Source of the DNA: Callorhinus ursinus
Taxonomy: Eukaryota > Chordata > Mammalia > Carnivora > Otariidae
NCBI RefSeq assembly: GCF_003265705.1
Contig: NW_020312827.1
Coordinates: 20,680,170 to 20,744,169, forward strand
DNA: 64,000 nt
Direction: 5' to 3'
Shown here: in pieces, positions 22,986 through 33,099 of the stretch
How the letters are laid out: every line of letters begins with the position of its first letter
How positions within the stretch are numbered: position 1 is the stretch's first letter
Translations under genes and position numbers: made by a program
Notes under the pieces: generated by a model
What the model saw: only the letters and a program-made list of their open reading frames with translations
What the model was told of the DNA's origin: nothing
Database searches by the model: none

Positions 22986-23799
22986 AGTTACTTGCTGAGG
23001 CCCAAGACACATGGCTTACTCTCTAGGAAGATGTTCCAGGAGTTGCCCACATCACCTCTTATATGCACTGGATCAAATGTAAGCACAGGGTGACAATCAG
23101 TTGCAAAGGAAGCTCAAAAATGTAATCTCTTGCTGGGCAAGACCAGCTGACACTCAGGGAATTCTATTCCTAAAGGAAAGGGAAAAATGGATATTTGGGA
23201 ACAGTTAGTGATCTTTGTCACTTTAGTTATGCCTCTTACTGACCCACTCTATGCCCTCCCACAAGTAGCTGACTGACACCAGAGAAAAGCACCACAGCCA
23301 TTATGATTCTTATCCTAAATCTGAAGAAAGCAATTGATTCTCCGTAACAACCTTATATACTTTTTAAGATGCCTTTGATGTTCTGCCTGCAAAAAATTAC
23401 TAATTCATATTTTCTCCTCTTTTCTCAAACCTTCAATGATTCCTTCCCACTTTTTACACTGCATTCTCAGCTGATAACTTACCCTTGTATTTTACTGAAA
23501 AATTTTAAACAATTACAGGAAGTTCCTTTGCTTCCTACCACCAAATCTATCAACTTACCTACACATTTCCACTGTCAGTTCTAACTTTCTTCTCATCCTC
23601 TCCTTTTACAGTATATGGAAGCTTTCTGTTCCCAGCAAAGATGAACACCTCCCTTTTTGCTCTGAAGCCTATCCTCACTGGCCTTTCTCAAAGAGTGATG
23701 ACTGCAATAATATGCAATTTCTTTTGTGTCATTATGATTTTTTTCCTGTTGACTATTCCCAGAAATAGTCTCTAACAAATCCCACCTTCAAAAAATCAT

Positions 23800-24175
23800 T
23801 TGAGGAAAGGATTCTGGGAAGCTGGTAGAGTAGGAAGCACTAGGAATCCGTCTCCCCACCTAGACATCAGTTGCATTGGCAGCATCTGACATAACCATGT
23901 TGGAACTCTGAAGTCTGTTGAAGGCTTGCAACGTCCAGGCAAAGGCTTGAATGGTAAATTGCAGTGTTAGGTTCAGTCAATGTCAGCTCTTAGCCACAGG
24001 AGCAGCTACCCATCCCCCATCTCCCAGTCCTGTGGCAGGCAGCCCTGCACATACTCCAGAAGCAGCTTGTGTGCGCTTGCAGGAGCCAGAGTAGACACAA
24101 AGGACCCTGTCCTCCCAACATGGGGAGTCTGTGCTCTGACTGCTGATTGCTACTTCTGATCAGGGAGATACAGAG
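23800..24175 (+). repeat. L1 5' UTR-like fragment inside the L2
   Basis: Begins AGGATTCTGGGAAGCTGGTAGAGTAGGAAGCACTAGGAATCCGTCTCC, which resembles the start of old L1 5' ends ('...ATGGCGGAGTAGGAAGC'). The GC-rich leader continues to about 24175, where L2 sequence resumes. Confidence 0.5.
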
Positions 24176-24600
24176 AAGCTATATTTGCTCTCAGCCTTTT
24201 CTCACTTCATCTTTTCTTCTCAATTCACTCCAATTTGTCTTCCATCTCCATTACTACACTATAATGGCTTTTGTCAATGTCCTCTGACTTGACAAATCTA
24301 AGATCTTTCCTATCTTCTCTTATGTGCTTCTCAGCAGCATTTGACAGCTTTAACTACTCTCTTTTTGCAACATTCTCTAACCTTGGTGTCCACACCCACC
24401 TCCTACCCTCACTCCTCCCATTCTCCTGGTTTATATGCTACATCATTGCCAACTCCTTCCCAGTCTTGTTCTCTCCTTGGTCCAGTCCCTAAATGTCAGA
24501 ATGCCTCTACTCTCTCCCCTTACATTCTTCACACAATCTCCACATCCCCATGGCTCTAAGTACCTATATATGCTAAATGATTCCCCAGTATTTATTTCCA

Positions 24601-24686
24601 GCCCAATGTGGGGCTCGATCCCAGGATTCTGGGATCATGGCCCGAGCCGAAGGCAGACTTTTAGCGACTGAGCCACCCAGGTGTCC
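24601..24686 (-). mobile_element. can-SINE head fragment
   Basis: Only the tRNA-like part is present: GGGGCTCGATCCCAGGATTCTGGGATCATG through GAGCCACCCAGGTGTCC. The CT-rich body and tail are missing, and no duplication is visible. It sits within the L2 copy. Confidence 0.85.
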
Positions 24687-25241
24687 TGTTCCTGGAAGTT
24701 TTAATTCTTGGATTTAATTCAAATTGCTGAGTTCTAAACTTGTATTCAACAGTTTATTTGATGTCTTCACCTGAGTGCTCAACAGACATCTAAACCTAAC
24801 CATAACAGAATTTTTCTCCCCTAAATGTGTCTTTCCCTCAATTTTCCCTAACCTAAATGGCACCACACCTTCCCAGTCACCTAAGAGAAGCCTATGTGGC
24901 ATCTCTGATTGCTCATTTTTCTAAAACCCCATATTGTACCCAAAGCAAACCTTACTGGGTCCCTTTTCAAAACATATGATGAATCTTTCTATCTCTACTC
25001 TTCTCACCTGAATTTCTACAAATGCCTAACATATAATATTCTACTTATTTATCTTGTCTGTTGTCTGTTTCACCAGCCTCCTGAGCTTCATGAATGAAGG
25101 GAATTCGGTTTGTTTTGTCTTATGCTGTACCCTCATGGCTTAGAATAGGGCTTGATGCTCAATAAGTATTTGTTGAATGATTGGCAGAAAAGTCTAGAGG
25201 GAATCAGACATGCAAAAATTGAATTATAATACATTCTTTTA

Positions 25242-25650
25242 TTTTTTTAATAAACATTTTATTTATTTATTGATAGAGACAGATAGTTACAGAGCTATTA
25301 AGAGAGAGTACAAGCAGGGAGAACAGCAGAGGGAGAGGGAGAAGCAGGCAGGGAGCCCGATGCGGGGCTTGATGCCAGAATCCTAGGATCACGACCTGAG
25401 CCAAAGGCAGACAATTAACCAACTGAGGGCGCCTGGGTGACTCAGTCATTAAGCGTCTGCCTTCGGCTCAGGTCATGATCCCAGGGTCCTGGGATTGAGT
25501 CCCACATCGGGCTCCCTGCTCAGCGGGAAGCCTGCTTCTCCCTCTCACACTCCCCCTGCTTGTGTTCCTGCTCTCGCTGTCTCTCTCTCTGTCGAGTAAA
25601 TAAATAAAATCTTTAAAAAAAAAATTAACCAACTGAGCCACCCAGGTGCC
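25242..25650 (-). mobile_element. can-SINE split by a second SINE (outer copy)
   Basis: The minus-strand SINE runs from its tail at 25242 to the head GCCACCCAGGTGCC at 25650. An 18-bp perfect duplication TTATAATACATTCTTTTA flanks it (25224-25241 and 25651-25668). A plus-strand SINE interrupts it at 25428-25622. The outer copy lies just downstream of the L2 3' end. Confidence 0.93.
25428..25622 (+). mobile_element. can-SINE nested inside another SINE (inner copy)
   Basis: The head GGCGCCTGGGTGACTCAG runs to the tail ATAAATAAAATCTTTAAAAAAA. It is flanked by a perfect 15-bp duplication AATTAACCAACTGAG (25413-25427, 25623-25637) made from the outer SINE's own head. It is therefore the younger insertion. 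Confidence 0.95.
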
Positions 25651-25941
25651 TTATAATACATTCTTTTAAATGGGAGTATGTACAAAACTTAGGAAGGAGA
25701 GTATTTCCAGATCTTGAGAATTAGAGACAGTGTTAGTCTTTCTTTTTGGATAAGAGAAAAATAAGCCAAGAACAAAGAAAATTGTGAAAATATTTGTCTT
25801 AATAGTCCCTTTACAATGTACATTGAAGCCCAATACACAAGTAATTACATCAAATATTATCACTTTCCAAATAATTTACAAAAATAAATATAGAGAAACA
25901 ATGATGGGGGAAATAATGGAAGGAATTAAAACTTCTAGGAG

Positions 25942-26140
25942 CAGGACACCTGGGTGGCTCAGTCGCTAAGAGTCTGCCTTCGGCTCGGGTCATGATCCCA
26001 GGGTCCTGGGATCGAGCCCCACATCGGGCTCCCTGCTCCATGGGAGGCCTGCTTCTCCCTCTCCTGCTCCCCCTGCTTGTGTTCCTTCTCTCTCTCTCTC
26101 TCTCAAATAAATAAATAAATCTTTATTTTTTTTAAAAAAA
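25942..26140 (+). mobile_element. can-SINE, plus strand
   Basis: The head GGACACCTGGGTGGCTCAGTCGC carries the standard body. A T-rich interruption (CTTTATTTTTTTTAAAAAAA) lies in the tail. No clear duplication. Confidence 0.9.
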
Positions 26141-27489
26141 GCAAGTTGTATATAAAATTTAAGGCGTGATTCCTTCTTTGTAAAAAACAAAGTGTACTCA
26201 TATTTATCTACATATATATATCCAGAGATGCTTTGTGGGCATAAGAAAAAATACACGTGTGATTGAAAGGTATGACTGGAAAGACAGAAATACATGGGCT
26301 TCATCTTTTATTTTATGTAATTTTTTTTATTCGATAGCTTTTGGTATTTAATTTTGCTTGTTTTGTTGTTGTTTTTCCTCCCCAATAAAATACTTTTTGA
26401 ATGTCATGATTGGTTCAGGAAAAAAAAAATCAGAGGACTAAATATGGAGACTAAGAACATACTGAGATTTTGAAAATGGTCTGTATCTGATAATCATTAT
26501 CCAATCACATTTTTATAAAGTCAGACAGAAATTCCAATTTGATTTTTTAAGCCAATATTGGAAGGGTGAAAATACCTTAAGGGCACTGAAAAGAGGCTAT
26601 GTTTGGTATTCTGTAACTACAGTATTAAAAAGGAGAAAGAAAAGCAAAGGAACAGTAATGGAGACAATGAGAGGCAAGAGAGAGAGGGAAGGAGAAAGGA
26701 AGGTAAGTTCAGGGAAGAGGGGAGACAGGAAGAAGGGCTTTGGAATTGATTGTATTGTTCACTAAAATTAGAGAAAATTAAGAAGCGATTATGTAATGAA
26801 TTCTATCCTTGGAAAATAAAACGATTGTTAGTGATAAATATCCCTAAGGAGGCTACAAAATATATGAAGAAATGAAACACCACCCAGGGACTGTGGTTTC
26901 CTAGTTCGGTGTTCTATCTGGGCTCAGGTGTATTTTGTCTTCTTGTGGCCAAATAACAGTATTGATTGCCTTTTATCACACACTACAATATATCTGAAGG
27001 CTGGAAAATCTATCATTTCAATTTAACATTTATTGAGGAATGGTAATGCATTCTACACTTGACAAGTGAGCAATTATATCTCTTGACTAGAGATTTATAT
27101 AAGGCCTCTAGTTTTAAACAGTCTGAGTCATTTCAGGAAATAGATGATTTTCAACAAATTTAGAAACAGAAATCAGTTATTCAAATGATTTAACCTCAAG
27201 GAAACTGGTGAAAAATTTACTAATTCAGAGCATAGTATGTGTTTCATCTCACACTTGGAATTGCTTCCTTCTTTGATTCTAATTTTACAGATGGAAAAAA
27301 TAAAAAAAAAAAAAACCCTTACATGTCCAAAAGAGAGATGGCTTTGCTTAATTGGTGAATTCACTTCAGAAGTATGTTCTAATTCCCATTTGCTCCACTG
27401 TTCAACATGATCTAGACAAAGACAAAATGGAACCCATTTAATTTTCTGTACCATCAATATTACTATTGTTGTTGTTCTTGTTGTTATGG

Positions 27490-27715
27490 TCTTCAGTATT
27501 TACTGAGGATGTACTTTGTGCCAATCACTGTGCTAAGGGGCTTTACATAGATTAAATCTCAATCGTCACACAACTCGCTAAAGTAGGTAATATTACTAAA
27601 CTGCCACTTTACAGATGAGGTAACTTGCCCGTGGTTAGAGCGGGGACAAGCATCTTAGTCTACATGACTCAAAGTCCACACACTTGGCTACGTGCTATAC
27701 CACTATACCTTTCAG
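27490..27715 (+). repeat. MIR relic
   Basis: GTACTTTGTGCCAATCACTGTGCTAAGGGGCTTTACATAGATTAAATCTCAA, then CCACTTTACAGATGAGGTAACTTGCCCGTGG and TCAAAGTCCACACACTTGGC, follow the MIR consensus closely. This is one of the best-preserved MIRs in the window. Confidence 0.88.
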
Positions 27716-28284
27716 TATATACTGCCTCTTCTGATTTATTATTGTGCAATGACATTAGCACATGCCCAATTTAATATATTTTTTAATCTACAGAATCAAA
27801 GTTATGCCACTGGTTTATTAGGTAAAATATAAAGAATTCCTCTCCCTAATGTTCTACCACTAAAAACAGTCATCTTTCATTTCTTGTTTTATGAAAGCAT
27901 CTAAAATGTAATGATAAAGCTAGACATAAATGTTTTGATTATAAAGAATCTTGCTAGAAAATGACTGTTCTTGACAAATTCAGTAATTGAGTAGGTGCTA
28001 CTTAAAATGGGAAATGGATGATTTTCAACTGATGTAAAAACAGAGAAATTAGTTATGATTTAATAAATGCTTCTTGATGTTGCTTTTATGAAGGCAATTA
28101 TATTTAATCAGGGCAAAGTCTTGGTTTCAGGTCTCAGTTTTGCATAAGCTACGGAGTTTCTCTTCTCCCAAACGAAGTTTAACACATTATATAATTAACA
28201 TACATTTGACAAACTTAAGGAGCAACATGATTTGACTCAAAACCTTTGCATTCTCCTGGATTGATAGTTTCTTAATTTCTAAGA

Positions 28285-28460
28285 CAGGTGGAAAGAGCCT
28301 TGAACTTGTACCTCTAAAATTTCACAAGTAAACAGCAATATGACCTTGGGCAATCACCGCTGAAGGTGAGTCTCAGTTTCCCATCCACAATGAAGGGATT
28401 ATATTACTTATCTCATTGGATTGCTATAAGCTTTAAAGGAAGTACCATGTGAAGTCAATC
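28285..28460 (-). repeat. MIR relic
   Basis: Reverse-complement order: CAGCAATATGACCTTGGGCAATCACC, GTGAGTCTCAGTTTCCCATCCACAATGAAGGG, TCATTGGATTGCTATAAGC. Confidence 0.75.
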
Positions 28461-28978
28461 CATTATTATCGTTGCTTCTCATCTTGGCAGGAACACAAAA
28501 TAGCAAATTCCTCATTTTTTTTTTAATCTCCATTTTTCCTGTTTAAGCATCTATTATGTTTTGCCTGCTGGCTATCTCATTACTTTGAAGAAGCATCCTA
28601 CAAAAATAATCCAGAACCTTGTTCACAACAAGGTATTTGAATTGCAACCCCTTGATTTTCTCACAGAAAACTGTTAAACGGATCAGTCCTCCCATTCTGG
28701 TCTGGAATCTCTGACTTTCTGCTCCCTCCCTTTTTACAAGCTGTATTACTTCTACTACCAGAGGAAGGTAGATTCTGGGAACTGAAAATGGTCCATCTAG
28801 TTCCAGTTTACATAATAATTCTCTAAGATATGGTTTGTAAATAAACTACAGATTTATCTATGTTGTGTTTTATTAGAAAGTTATCTATGTAGAATTATCT
28901 GCCATATCAGAAGCCTCTATCAAATTGAAGATGTATGAATAAGAAGATAAAGGTGGCATGTAAATAAAAGATAATTTG

Positions 28979-29160
28979 GGGGAGCCTGGGTGGCTGAATT
29001 GGTTAAGCATCTGCCTTTGGCTCAGGTCATGATCTCAGGGTCTTGGAATTGAGCGAGGCTTCCCGCTCAGTGGAGAGTCTGCTTCTCCCTCTCCCTCTGC
29101 CCCTCCCCCTTGGTCATGCATTCATTCTCTCTTTCTCAAATAAACAAAGTCTTTAAAAAA
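28979..29160 (+). mobile_element. can-SINE, plus strand
   Basis: The head GGGGAGCCTGGGTGGCTGAATTGG leads to the tail TCAAATAAACAAAGTCTTTAAAA. Flanks AAAAGATAATTTG and AAAAGATAGTTTG are the target duplication with one change. Confidence 0.9.
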
Positions 29161-29355
29161 AAGATAGTTTGTCTGCTAGAAGAATACTTTTATAAAAACA
29201 TCAGAGTGAGCACCTTATTTTTCACCATTTTTAACTATCCCAATTACAGCTGTTCAACTTGTGAATCAAGATAAGGTATATGTGGCTGTGAGATCCAAGA
29301 ACCAGAGAAAGAGGAAACCTACGTAATTAAACAGTGTTTAATATTAATTACATTT

Positions 29356-29553
29356 AGGGGGCGCCTGGGTGGCTCAGTTGGTTGAGCGTCTGCCTTCAGC
29401 TCAGGTCATGAGCTCCAGGTCCTGGGATCGAGCCCCGTGTTAGGCTCCTGGCTCAGCAGGGAGTCTGCTTCTCCCTCTCCCTCTGCCTGCTGCTCCCCCT
29501 GCTTGTGCTCTCTCTATCTCTCTGTCAAATAAATAAATAAAATCTTAAGAAAA
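29356..29553 (+). mobile_element. can-SINE, plus strand
   Basis: The head GGGGGCGCCTGGGTGGCTCAG leads to AATAAATAAATAAAATCTTAAG. The body has CTGCCTGCTGCTCCCCCTGCTTGTGC. No clear duplication. Confidence 0.9.
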
Positions 29554-29930
29554 AGCAGTCCTTTTTTTTTTACAAGTAAGGTAACATTCACAGGTTCTGA
29601 GGATTAGGACATGGACATTTTCTTTTGGGGGTCACATTCAAGCCACGCCATCTACCATTTGGTACTCGGCAGTAGAATTCATGTAGGAAAGGCTAGATAA
29701 GTCCTAGGTAAGTCTTCATTCCCCGGCGTCCTCCCAGAGCGACCAATTAGCATTTTCATGTTTTTTTAACCGTATTATAAATTAATGGATTTAAATATTT
29801 GATGTACTTCAACTTGCTATTAAGTTCTATCCTACTGGTACTCCAAGTGTCTCACCTTTGGCCAGTAGGGGCCTCTTCATGTTGGCTCCTAAATTCTCTT
29901 GACACGATACTGGCAGTCTTCGGTATCTTC

Positions 29931-30385
29931 TGTTATGGGTTGAATTGTGTCCTCCAAAAAAGCGATGTTGAAATCTGAACCCTAGCATCTCAGAAAGTGA
30001 CCTTATTTGGAAATAGGGTGGTCATTATGGTAAACCCTAATCCAGTATGACTGGCAACCTTACAAAAAGGGGAATTTGGGACATAGAGACAGACACGCAT
30101 AGAGGGAAAACAATGTAAAGACACAGGGAGAATGCCATGTACAGATGGAGGCAGAGATTGGAGTCATGCGACCATAAGCCAAAGAACACCAAGGACTGCA
30201 GGCCAACACCAGAAGCTGGGAAGAGGTGAGGAAGGATTCTACTCAGAGGATCAGATAGAGCATGGTCTCGCTGACATCTTGATTTCAGACTTCCAGCTTC
30301 CAGGAGTGTGAGAAAATAAATTTCTATTATTTTAAGTCACCCAGTTTGTGGGACTTTGTTACAATAGCCCAGGGAAACTAATACA
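29931..30385 (+). repeat. MaLR (MLT1-type) solo LTR with 5-bp duplication
   Basis: A complete LTR starting TGTTATGGGTTGAATTGTGTCC and ending AGGGAAACTAATACA, i.e. TG...CA termini. Internal landmarks are GTGACCTTATTTGGAAATAGGG, CCCTAATCCAGTATGACTGG, GCCAAAGAACACCAAGGACTGC and AATAAATTTCTATTATTTTAAG. The 5-bp repeat TCTTC abuts both ends (29926-29930 and 30386-30390), the size expected for ERVL-MaLR elements. There is no internal region. Family is from recall. Confidence 0.85.
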
Positions 30386-31131
30386 TCTTCTTTGTGACCT
30401 GTATGAAAAGATATTCTAGACTCATTTTGTATTAGGTTGGGCAATAATTGGCAATTTCCTCTGGCTCAAACTGATATTTTTCTTGCTCTAATCCTGGAGT
30501 CAGCAATATCTGCAAGGAGCCTTGATTCCTTTTAGTGGAAAATGATATTTCAAGATAATAATCTGAGAGCTAGAGATGCTCACAGTTGCTACATTGGTCA
30601 ATGCGTTTAGGCTTTTTCAGAGCTATGTATATTTTACAACTAAAACACTGGGTTTGGGTTTTGTTGTTTTTTAGAAAAAAGACATTTCTTGGTCCTGACC
30701 TGGACTCAGAATGAGACATTTCTCCAAGGAATACTGGTCTTGAAATGCCACAATTTAGGCATTAGGTGTACTCATTGCTACTGGATTGGTTATTTCTAGG
30801 CCTTTTCAGAGGCAGGGTAAAAAATAAGACAATGCATCACGATGCTTCTAGTTCAAATTCGGGATTACAGAATTTTACTTATCTACTTGTATCTTACATC
30901 TGCATTTCCTTTCCTCCATGTTGGGAATCCTGGTTTTTAAGAACAATTAAGATGATATAATTAGAACATCACATAATTACTCATTTTATTTATCTCACAT
31001 TTCACATTTAAAAAACCAGAATACATATACAAACATTATCACATCAATACAGAGAAGAGTGAAAAAAAACTTATATTTCTTCGTTTTTAGAAAATATCTC
31101 CCTATAGATGTATAGTCAAATTACTGTTTTT

Positions 31132-31306
31132 TAAAAATATTTTTTTTATTTATTTGAGAGAGAGAGCATGAGAGAGAGAGAGAGAGAGAGAGCACAAGCA
31201 GGGGGGAGGGGGAGAGGGAAAGGGAAAAGCAGGCTCCCCATTGAGCAGGGACCCATGACCTGAGCTGAAGGTGGATGCTTAACCTACTGAGCCACCCAGG
31301 CACCCC
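31132..31306 (-). mobile_element. can-SINE, minus strand
   Basis: The tail is TTTTTTTATTTATTTGAGAGAGAG; the head GAGCCACCCAGGCACCCC ends at 31306. It is internally deleted around CCATTGAGCAGGGACCCATGACC, where the B-box region is missing. Flanks AAATTACTGTTTTT and AAATTACTGTGTTTT. Confidence 0.9.
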
Positions 31307-31559
31307 AAATTACTGTGTTTTAAGCTCACTTGAAAAGGTTCCCCTCTGTGTGTTATGAAATGTACTATTAGGTTTATTTGCTTCATTTTATTTCAGTTTT
31401 GAGACCAATTACAATTAATTTTATTTTATAATTAAGTGAATAGGTTTCCAGAGTCAAACATAAAAAATACATTTAAATAAGCCTAGTTTCTATTCCTGTC
31501 CTCATCGTAATATTTTCTCCTTGTCCTTATAGGTAACCTTCCCTTAAAAAAAATTATGG

Positions 31560-31975
31560 TTTATCTTTCCTTTTTTTAAATATAAGCAAGTGTATGTACA
31601 CACAATGTTATAGTTCCTCTTTTCTTAGATGGTAGCATACAAAGAACACTTATCTCTACTTGCTTTTCTCACTTAGCACTGTATCCTGAAGATTAGTCCA
31701 TAGTGGTATATAGAAATATTCCTCATTCCTTGTTATAGCTGTATAGTATTTCACTGTGTGCAAAGACCATAGTTTATTCAACCAATCCCCTTATCTGGAC
31801 ATATCAGAGTGTTTCCTTTCTTTTGGTGTTGCAAGCAGTCCTATAATTGAATAGTCCTGGGCATATACCTTTTCATATTTCTGCTACTATACCTGTGGGA
31901 TAGAGTCCTAGAATTGGCATTGCTGGGTCAATGAACAAATTCGTATGTAGTTTTGCTAGGTATAATTGTACACAT
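31560..31975 (-). repeat. Old L1 3' UTR fragment
   Basis: The plus strand has the reverse complement of an L1M-type 3' region: TTTTCTCACTTAGCACTGTATCCTG, TATAGCTGTATAGTATTTCACTG, TTTATTCAACCAATCCCCTTATCTGGACAT, TTGGCATTGCTGGGTCAATG. Diverged. Family is by recall. Confidence 0.65.
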
Positions 31976-32035
31976 GTATAATCAAGCAACTTGATGAATT
32001 ACAATGATAGATCAGCATTTAGCTTAAAGAATCTT

Positions 32036-32247
32036 TTTTTTTTTTTTTCAGAGTTATTTGAGAGAGAGAGAGAGAGAGAGGGCGAGCATGCATGAGTGGG
32101 GGTGGGGGCAGGGGTAGAGAGAGAAGAAGCCGACTCCTCGATGAATGTGGAGCCCAACACGGGGCTCAATCTCATGACCCTGAAATCATGACCAGAGTCG
32201 GAAATCAAGAGTCAGAGGCTTAATCGACTGACCCACCCAGGTGCCCC
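32036..32247 (-). mobile_element. can-SINE, minus strand
   Basis: The T-run is followed by GAGTTATTTGAGAGAGAG and the head GACCCACCCAGGTGCCCC. Duplication TTAGCTTAAAGAATCTT (32019-32035) and TTAGCTTAAGGAATCTT (32248-32264), one mismatch in 17. This is the last can-SINE seen before 43286. Confidence 0.92.
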
Positions 32248-32464
32248 TTAGCTTAAGGAATCTTATCTCACAACAGCATATATTATATTTACATACAAAA
32301 ATTACTCTGTATACTCTCACCACTTAAGTTATCAAAATTTAGCCAAACTTTTTGTGGATAAATTAATCATCAACCACTGGCAGCATTATTAAAATCTCAT
32401 AGGAGTGTTCTATAATGTGAGTTAAAAAGACCTTTCCCTTGCTTTGATGTTGTTGATGTAACTT

Positions 32465-32660
32465 ACCATTAATAATACAAACATCCACCCAGTACTTACC
32501 AAAGCACTTTCTAGTACCTTTGATCTTCCCAACAATCCATAGGTGGTGGTTACTATTTCATCTTACCAAGCACAGAGAAGTTTAGTTACTACAGAAGGTC
32601 TCACAGTAAGGTAATGGCATTGTCAAACCTGACTGCACAGATTCTGCACTGTTATTTTTG
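32465..32660 (+). repeat. MIR relic
   Basis: ACCCAGTACTTACCAAAGCACTTTCTAGTACCTTTGATCTTCCCAACAA, then CAAGCACAGAGAAGTTTAGTTACTACAGAAGGTCTCACAGTAAG. MIR order with many changes. Confidence 0.65.
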
Positions 32661-33099
32661 CTAAGCCACCACTAACTGGCTTATATTTCCATATACAAAA
32701 AATAATTGCAAGTTGCTGTTTTAAGTTGCTGTTTTAAGACATGAAGTAGCAATTTTAAACTGTAAGTTAGAAGGAAGAGAACATTAAAAAAAGAGTTAAA
32801 AAAATCTCCTCATATGTATAAAAGTAATTGGTATGGCCAGTAATTTCTTTTTATACACTGCATCAAACATCAGCGCATGTGGAAATCAACAGGTATTTTT
32901 TGTTTTGGTTTGTAAAGGCCTAAAAAATATGTGAATTCTGAATATAATTTTTTGGTAGTACTGAAATACAGTGCTTTTAAAATCTTGAATGAATGCTGTC
33001 ATTATGCACCATACAATAGGGGCTTTCATTAGGATTGGTAAGCTTGAGTTACAAGAACTTCCCCCTTCACTTCTGTTTTCTCCAAAAGTGCTCAATACT

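Larger units (their letters stand above)
23390..25185 (+). repeat. L2 LINE with reverse-transcriptase region, interrupted
   Basis: A long L2 copy. The left part (23390-23780) has the CTACCACCAAATCTATCAACTTACC stretch of the ORF2 middle. The part at 24195-24600 translates to S-A-A-F-D-S-F-N-Y-S-L-F-A-T, the degenerate counterpart of the D-L-S-A-A-F-D-T-V-D-H motif of L2/CR1-type reverse transcriptases. The 3' end at about 25115-25185 has GATGCTCAATAAGTATTTGTTGAATGA. It is interrupted by an L1 5'-end-like block at 23800 and a SINE at 24601. It is dead: many stops and indels. Confidence 0.7.

Noticed and set aside
23369..24671. Cluster of 60-80-codon frames that could look like small genes
   Set aside because: They lie within an L2 LINE and an L1 fragment. 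The only recognisable motif (A-A-F-D-S) is a decayed reverse transcriptase.
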